Shown: positions 58,201 to 64,000 of the stretch, piece after piece
How positions within the stretch are numbered: the stretch's first letter is position 1
Layout: each line of letters begins with the position of its first letter
From: Vombatus ursinus
Lineage: Eukaryota; Chordata; Mammalia; Diprotodontia; Vombatidae
Assembly: GCF_900497805.2 (NCBI RefSeq)
Contig: NW_020954616.1
Location: 2,833,488 to 2,897,487, forward strand
Direction of reading: 5' to 3'
Length of the DNA stretch: 64,000 bases
The notes under the pieces: generated by a model
What the model was told of the DNA's origin: nothing
The model's input: the letters and a program-made list of their open reading frames with translations, nothing else
Database searches by the model: none
Position numbers and translations under genes: made by a program

Positions 58201-58690
58201 CTATGAGCACCAAGACTGTCAGCACCTTTTAAATGCTGACAGGCTCAGGCAAAATCTCAGGTTCTTCACAGGAGTGTCCTTGAAGTAATTAAATGCATGG
58301 CAGTGTCAAGGATCAGGAGAGGTTGGTAGAGTCAAATGGTATTAATTTCAAAGGAAGAACAATTGTTCATGGCCACAGCAAGGATCTCTGAATGGCAATA
58401 GGAATAAAGGAATATGTGAAATACTTTTCTGCTCCTGTGAAATGGGGAGTGGATGAATACCCCGAAGGAAGGTCAGTTTTAGAGAAAGTTTCTGAACATG
58501 TGTTTCTTAAGTGAAAGACTTTGTTTCCAGCTTGTTCAGGTAATCCAGGGAAGAAAAACAAATAAAGAAGTCTTAAAGTCAAGGATGAAAAGTTAACAAT
58601 AAAGGTGTCAAAGGGGGTATTGGAAGAAGCAGGAAAGTTAAGAACTGAGACAGAGGAGGGTTGAGATATGTACTGATGAATATACCAATA
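58201..58690. other. Unassigned stretch
   Basis: No repeat family or gene recognised. The short antisense open frame at 58367-58582 resembles nothing known to me. Confidence 0.35.
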
Positions 58691-58693
58691 CAG

Positions 58694-58945
58694 GGACAGC
58701 TAGGTGATACAGTGGCTAGAGTGCCATCCTAGAATCAGGAAGTATTGAGTTCAAAGCCAACCTCAGACACCTCCTAGCTGTGTGACTTTGGGAAAGTCAT
58801 TTAACCCTGTTTGCCTCAGTTTCCTCATCTGTAGAAAGAGCTGGAGAAGGAAATGGCAAACCACTCTACTATTTTTGCCAAGAAAACTCCAAATGCGGTC
58901 ATGAAGAGTCAGACACAACTTAGAACAACTGAATGACAAAACTAC
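58694..58945 (+). mobile_element. CORE-SINE (MAR1 type), full-length
   Basis: GGGACAGCTAGGTGATACAG, AGTCATTTAACCCTGTTTGCC, GGCAAACCACTCTACTATT, GAAGAGTCAGACACAACTTAG in order. Confidence 0.95.
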
Positions 58946-59554
58946 CAATATAACATTGGAAAGGGGTAGCTACATAAGGCAGTGTGTCTGGATTAGGTAA
59001 AGAAGTTGGGAAGCAAGCTGGAGGGTGCTGGCCATAGGGAAAGGGGAGTGCTGAGTAGGTAGATGTAGCAGGGTGAACGACTTCCATGCAAATGTCAGTT
59101 CAAGACTGTAATGATGCTCCCTGAGAAGTCAGGTGGAGGATGAGATTTTTGCATGCAGGGACACAGAGAGGTTACTGTTTTCATAGGCTTTACCCAAAGA
59201 TGCTTGTTTCATCATTCATTTTTTTTTCCTTTCATGAAGGAAAGTGTGGTAGGCCAGTTGATTGAGAGAAATTTTTGGTGCAGCTGGTATAAAGGCAATT
59301 TTCAATGAGACATCGGGAAGTTGCATGGAGGACTAGGCTTCAGCAAGTTAAGGTAAAAGTTCAACAGGGACCTTCAGAGACCCTGGAGTAGAGTCCAGAT
59401 TTCTAGTGGGTTAGAGGTGGTTGGAGAGTAGGACCATGGCAGTGAGCAACCAACCAGTAAGTGAGTCAAATATTGTTTCATTTTTATTTCATCCTTTTTT
59501 AATTTGAATTTTTGTATGTTTTATAATATACATAATTATTAGTACTGCATGAAT
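58946..59554. other. Unassigned stretch
   Basis: Purine-rich; no family recognised. Confidence 0.35.
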
Positions 59555-59665
59555 GAATGAAGCATTTATTAAATGCTTATTGTGTCACAAAGTATATATA
59601 AATATAAAAGAGTCCCTATTCTCAAAGAGCTCACCTTCTAAGAGAGAGAGATAACACATCAAGGG
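59555..59665 (-). mobile_element. L2 3' end, copy sharing an 81-bp near-identical block
   Basis: Antisense L2 end: GAATGAATGAAGCATTTATTA, GTCCCTATTCTCAAAGAGCTC. Bases 59580-59660 are about 94% identical to 61709-61789. Confidence 0.75.
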
Positions 59666-60505
59666 TGCTTCAGCTCCAGGGTCAATGGCAAGTCCCCGTG
59701 GTCTTTATGACCGGGCCCAGGAGTCTTTGGGATGCATCAGAAGATCAAATTGTAATGACCAATTGTAATCATATTGCCATAGCAGCAGGGAAGATGGTAA
59801 GTCTTAGTTAACAAGCATTGTTATCAAAAGGATTAAAATTAATAACTCTCTGTTCATCCAAGGGTTACAATCAACTATGTCCTCCCCATTCCAAAGCAGT
59901 ATGGGGAGGGATTCATCACCATTAAGAAGGAGAAACTGGGTCTGAGACATACTGTATTTGTGTGGGAATTTGAGTTCCCACTCACAGGAGTGGGGATTGG
60001 CAAATGAAGGTCTTTATTGTCCAGCTGGAAGGAAAGAGAGCATTGTCAGCAAGTTTGGAAGGAAAGGATACCCACAGGACCTATTCCTTTTAGGCCCTTC
60101 TAGGCCCAATAAAATCTGGTAAGCAGGAAGATTGCAGCAGGGGAAAGAGGGGCTCATACTTTACAAATAAGTTGTTACATATATTGCATGGACAGTATTT
60201 TTTGTTATTTTGCTTTAATTTTTTTTCTTACTGACACAGATATAAGATAAAAATAAGTTCGTAAATAACTGGTCTTAATAATGGAGTCATATTTGTTCTA
60301 ATTAAATGTATAGAAATCAGTTGCTGAAACATCTGGATAAATTGATAAGACCAGTGGCCAATTTAGGTCTTCACGGGAGGGTCAGGCACATGTCTGATGG
60401 CCTGCAGAAGAGGCTTCACTTTTTTTTTTTTACTTTTTCTTCTAAGAGGTAGAGTTGCTGGTTGTGGTTTAAGTGTCCCAAGAATTGGGCTGCATTGCTT
60501 TGGAA
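59666..60505. other. Unassigned stretch
   Basis: 59690-60170 is slightly GC-richer, with AATAAAATC near 60110; no family recognised. A T-run at 60419-60431. Confidence 0.35.
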
Positions 60506-60509
60506 AGAA

Positions 60510-60950
60510 AGCAGTTACATGATGCAGTAGATACAATGCTGGGTTTGGAGTCAGGAAGGCCTGAGTTCAAATCTAGCTTCAGATACTCACTCAACCTGTC
60601 TGCCTCAGTTTCTTCATCTGTAGAATGAGGATAATAATAGTGCCTATCTACCTGGATGTTGTGAGAATAAAATGAGATAATGTTTGTAAAGTGCTTTGCA
60701 AAATTTTGTAAAACCTATCTAAATGCTATTTATTAAAATCATTATTATCATAATTTAGGACTGAGGTTTAGGCCTAGCTCAGACCTAGGGTTTAGGTCTA
60801 TTATCTCCCTCGATCCCCAGACCCTACAGAGTCAACAGATACAGAACAACTTGCCTGAGGACATATAGGTCAGAAGTATCAGAAGCAGGATTCCAACCTC
60901 CATCCTCAATTTCAAAACCAGAGCTCTTTCAGCTACATCATATTATCTTT
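60510..60950 (+). mobile_element. tRNA-headed SINE followed by a MIR
   Basis: 60510-60745: GGAGTCAGGAAGGCCTGAGTT, CATCTGTAGAATGAGGATAA, GTAAAGTGCTTTGCAAAATT. 60750-60950: degraded MIR. Confidence 0.75.
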
Positions 60951-61700
60951 CATCCAATTTGAAACAGCTGAAACAAAAGGGACCATGGGGGTATGGGCTA
61001 AAAGGCATAGGGAGATGGTGCCTCATAATCAGAAACAGTGTGTGTGGCTACTGTCTGTGCTGAGGCCTGGACCAAGTTTCTGGGGTATGGAGACTGGTGA
61101 AACATGCCTATTGAGCCATTTGGGTATGAAGAAAAAAATAAAAAATAAAAAACATGGGAGCATCTTAGAAATCTGGAAATCCTTTGAAAGTAGAAACCAA
61201 AGAAAGGAGGCTTCCCATTGACACAAAGAAGGCCTGATCTGGTATGGAACAGAAGGTAGTTCCATAAGAAAGAGCAAAGGAAAAACTTCAAGGAGGTGAT
61301 GGTGTATCTAATACTGGGAAATGAGCATTATGGGACTTTATAGGACACTGGAGCATTGACCTTCATTTATTATAGGGTATGCAATGTCATTTAATTTAGT
61401 AACAAGGCCTAAGTTTCAGTCCTGGTTCTTATGCTTATTAGACAGCTTATCCTGGGCAAGTCATTCATTCTCTGTGGATCTCAGCCTACTTGTCTATAAA
61501 TGAAATTTTACTCCTCCCCTGGGTTAGGCCTACTCTAGGACAGTGCCATGGAGGCTTAGGTTCAATATTGCAACAAAATGAGACATTTGTAGGTCATTCA
61601 TCAATTCACAAAAGAAGATTTACTTAGCCATTTCCAGAGTTTATTCAACAAGAGTAGGAATTGAGGACATCTTGAGCATCCTCAGTTGAGTTAACTCCTT
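60951..61700. other. Mostly unassigned, with a SINE-like scrap
   Basis: 61400-61500 has a SINE-like TATCCTGGGCAAGTCATTCA. The remainder shows nothing supported. Confidence 0.4.
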
Positions 61701-61704
61701 TACC

Positions 61705-61790
61705 TTTTATTGTGTCACAGAGTATATATAAATATAAAAGAGTCCCTATTCTCAAGGAGCTCACCTTCTAAGTGAGAGAGACAATACATC
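61705..61790 (-). mobile_element. L2 3' end, second copy of the 81-bp block
   Basis: GTCCCTATTCTCAAGGAGCTC and flanks match 59580-59660 with about five differences in 81 bases. Sequence outside the block differs. Confidence 0.7.
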
Positions 61791-62866
61791 TTGATCCATC
61801 AAACAGCTATGTGAAAGATCCTGGAGCTCTTCATAGCTGGTCTATAATCATACATTGAAGAAATGATGCCAATAATCTGAGCCTTTAATTCTCTGAACGA
61901 ACAAGTCCAGAGGATAGCTTCAATACCCATTAAGAAAAAAAAAACTAGTCCAACTTGCACAGTGGAAGGGGCTATGCTACTGCTCTTACCATAACTACCT
62001 TATTGGGAGGTGTGTTGTGATGAATTTGGTACATCTTAAAGTGCTATTAAAATTATAAAAAGAAATAAAGTTTTCTTTTACCATATGACCAGACCTTCAT
62101 TAAGAGTCTCTGAAAAGGGGTCTTTAAATGAATACACACACTCACAAAAACATAACAGAGTGATTACCTTGATTGAGTACCTTAGTGGGACTATTTCAGG
62201 GGCTTCATGAAGATACCATTCTTACTTCCCTTTCTGCTATTGGCTGAATGATAATGCTTAAAAATTCTACCATATGAGAATCATCTATTTGGTTAAATAT
62301 TGACCTCTCTGTACATCTTATTTTATGATACAAAAACTTCAGAGAAGGGTCACTTATAAATCATTAATAACTTAGTGTGACTAGTTTTACTAGGATTGGG
62401 GGCTGTTGTCAGAACACCAATGTTGTAGTCCTGAAAGAAAGTGGGTATCTAAGTGGGAGATGGTGCTGTATGCCAGAGGAAGCTTGAGCAATTTCACTAT
62501 TGAGTTGAAGATCTGGTCTGTACACCTTTCTCATCCTCATCCTCATTCCTTGTTATCATCAAATATTGATCACTCCTCATCCCAACTACTGTTTTATTTT
62601 TCCTCTATACACCTTTACTCACCCTCCCAATAGCACATTGGAAATCTCCACTGATGACTGGAATGATGCTCCACTGCCTGATTGTATATCCCTTAAGTAC
62701 AGGTTTCTTTTAGGTGTAAATGGCCACAAGGAAAGGAAAATCTCCTTTAAGCATGCTGGACATATTTATGTAATTCTAGGATCTCAGACACTGTTGTTGC
62801 CTTCTTGATCTTTGGGAAAGGGGCAAAAATCAGGTAATAGGGCAAATGTCTCACTGTTTCTGAGTG
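61791..62866. other. 3' flank of OR10X1, unassigned
   Basis: No repeat family or RNA gene recognised. Short plus-strand frames at 62406-62808 resemble no protein known to me. Confidence 0.4.
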
Positions 62867-62872
62867 TTTATT
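62867..62872 (-). promoter_or_regulatory. Possible polyadenylation signal of OR10X1
   Basis: AATAAA on the minus strand, about 20 nt downstream of the OR10X1 stop. It is close for a mammalian 3' UTR, and other signals may lie further downstream. Confidence 0.3.
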
Positions 62873-62892
62873 GCCAATGGCAACTACCAAGA

Positions 62893-63828
62893 TCATTTGG
62901 TTGAGGCAACTTTTTTGCCCAGTACTCTGTTCAAAGAATTCTTCATGTCCTTGTTTCTCAGGGTGAAAATGATGGGGCTGAGGAAGGGTGTGACAACAGT
63001 GTAGGGAACTGCCATGAAGGTGTCATCTCCCTCTTGAGCCTCTGGCTTCAAGTAGACAATGGAGGCAAAGCCAAAGTGAATGATGACCACAGTAAGGTGG
63101 GAGGCACAAGTGGAGAAGGCCTTCTTCCTGCCTTCAGGTGAGGGGATTTTGAGGACCGTAGAGAGAATGAACACATACGTAAGAGTGATGAATAAGAATG
63201 TCCCCAGCAGACCAGAAACTGAAATAACCGTGACAACAACCTCTGTGATATCACTATTTAGGCAGGATAATTTGACCACTGCTCTCATGTGACAGAAGAA
63301 GTGTTTGACAAGACTGGGGCCACAGAAGGATTCCCAAAAGATCAGTGTCGTCTCTGTCAAGGAGATAAAGAAGCCACCAATCCAAGCTGAAGCCACAAGC
63401 TGCCCACATGCTTTGTTGGTCATGAGTGTGGGGTAGCGGAGAGGGCAACAGATGGCCAGGAACCGATCAAGGCCCATCACTGTCAGGATAATACAATTGG
63501 TGCCACCAAGTCCAAGGAAGAAACACATCTGCAGGCCACAGCCTGCAACAGAAATGCTCCTATCCTTGGCCAACAGGTCTACTAGCATTTTGGGAATTAC
63601 GGCTAATGTGTAGCAAGTCTCAGAGAAGGAGAGGGCACCAAGAAAGAGGTACATGGGGGTATGGAGGGCATGGTCCACCCAGGTGAGGGCCATGATGGCC
63701 AAGTTGCCAGTGAGGGTAAGAAGGTAGAGAAAGAAGAAGAAAACAAAGAGGACAACCTGCCACTCTGGGTAGACTGAGAAGCCGACGAGGATGAATTCTT
63801 CTAGTAATGTCTGGTTGATTCTCATCAT
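62893..63828 (-). CDS. OR10X1: Olfactory receptor, OR10X1-like, intact
   Basis: Seven-transmembrane odorant receptor of 311 residues. Marks: sequon N5-Q-T, GN at 41-42, LHTPMYLFLGALSFSE at 55-70, C97, DRFLAIC at 121-127, loop-2 cysteines 169/179/189, KAFSTCASH at 236-244, and TM7 SPIIF at 284-288 in place of the common NPIIY. The same TM7 variant and the strings LLAKDRSISV and MCFFLGLGGTNCIIL occur in human OR10X1 as I recall it. Two consecutive ATGs (63828 and 63825) could start; human OR10X1 aligns with the second, so the difference is one residue. The frame is complete, whereas in humans this gene is known for a common nonsense allele. An AATAAA on this strand lies about 20 bases past the stop. 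Confidence 0.93.
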   Translation of the reverse strand: MMRINQTLLEEFILVGFSVYPEWQVVLFVFFFFLYLLTLTGNLAIMALTWVDHALHTPMYLFLGALSFSETCYTLAVIPKMLVDLLAKDRSISVAGCGLQMCFFLGLGGTNCIILTVMGLDRFLAICCPLRYPTLMTNKACGQLVASAWIGGFFISLTETTLIFWESFCGPSLVKHFFCHMRAVVKLSCLNSDITEVVVTVISVSGLLGTFLFITLTYVFILSTVLKIPSPEGRKKAFSTCASHLTVVIIHFGFASIVYLKPEAQEGDDTFMAVPYTVVTPFLSPIIFTLRNKDMKNSLNRVLGKKVASTK

Positions 63829-63860
63829 CCTAAATTTTAGAAAGCTGAAACATATAATTG
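63829..63860 (-). promoter_or_regulatory. 3' splice site before OR10X1 coding exon
   Basis: Two candidate acceptors precede the start on the minus strand: ATATGTTTCAG with AG at 63845-63846, and CTAAAATTTAG with AG at 63830-63831, the latter almost abutting the ATG. Either gives a very short leader. Which is used cannot be told from sequence alone. Confidence 0.5.
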
Positions 63861-64000
63861 GAAAGTCTCAGATTTAATCAACTTTCTATTAATTTACATT
63901 CTCATGAATGACAACTATGGCACAGCATATCATACATAAGTATTGAATTAGCAGCAGACAGAGTTTATCACACCCAATCCCTTTATCTTTTTTTTTCTTT

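Noticed and set aside
1-64000. CRISPR array or bacterial-type operon
   Set aside because: No regular short repeats with unique spacers, and the sequence is plainly mammalian.

Overview
The window looks like marsupial nuclear DNA. It is AT-rich and saturated with repeats typical of marsupials: tRNA-headed CORE-SINEs (MAR1/WSINE1 type), a half-L1 (HAL1) element and L1 3' ends of marsupial type, RTE-derived SINEs, and many old L2, CR1/L3 and MIR fragments. Which marsupial cannot be decided by eye. Repeat family names are given from memory of their sequences, not from a database search.

Only three protein-coding genes are supported. All are intact single-coding-exon olfactory receptors on the minus strand, spaced about 20 kb apart: an OR6Y1-like gene (18629-19606), an OR6P1-like gene (39964-40917) and an OR10X1-like gene (62893-63828). 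Human chromosome 1q23 carries OR6Y1, OR6P1 and OR10X1 in this same order and orientation, so the window is the marsupial counterpart of that block, beside the position where OR10Z1 and SPTA1 would be expected. Each coding exon is preceded by a recognisable 3' splice site, as expected for receptor genes with an upstream non-coding exon. The upstream exons and promoters could not be located.

Layout. 1-18.4 kb: L1, L2, MIR and SINE fossils, a 181-bp direct duplication (85/637), a 411-bp inverted repeat (2464-2878 versus 4560-4970), an RTE-derived SINE and TA/TG-rich microsatellites. 18.6-19.6 kb: OR6Y1. 19.7-28.7 kb: a long antisense L2, MIR, CR1/L3, and a GC-richer patch near 26.8-27.3 kb. 28.7-32.4 kb: a complete HAL1 insertion inside an L2, flanked by a 13-bp target-site duplication. 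32.5-38.8 kb: a mosaic of oppositely oriented L1 pieces. 40-41.5 kb: OR6P1 and an uninterrupted 187-nt polypurine tract just upstream of it. 42-62.9 kb: SINE/MIR/L2 layers, a repeated ~520-bp element (44135/46950), a (TTG)n array holding a 10-N assembly gap, and more L1/L2. 62.9-63.8 kb: OR10X1.

The three receptors are parallel odorant-sensing genes, each expected to be expressed one per neuron, not members of a shared pathway. No RNA gene, CRISPR array, intact retroviral gene or other multi-gene system was found. The observations most worth checking are the large inverted repeat, the HAL1 element, the ~520-bp repeated element, and the polypurine tract and two-codon upstream ORF at OR6P1.
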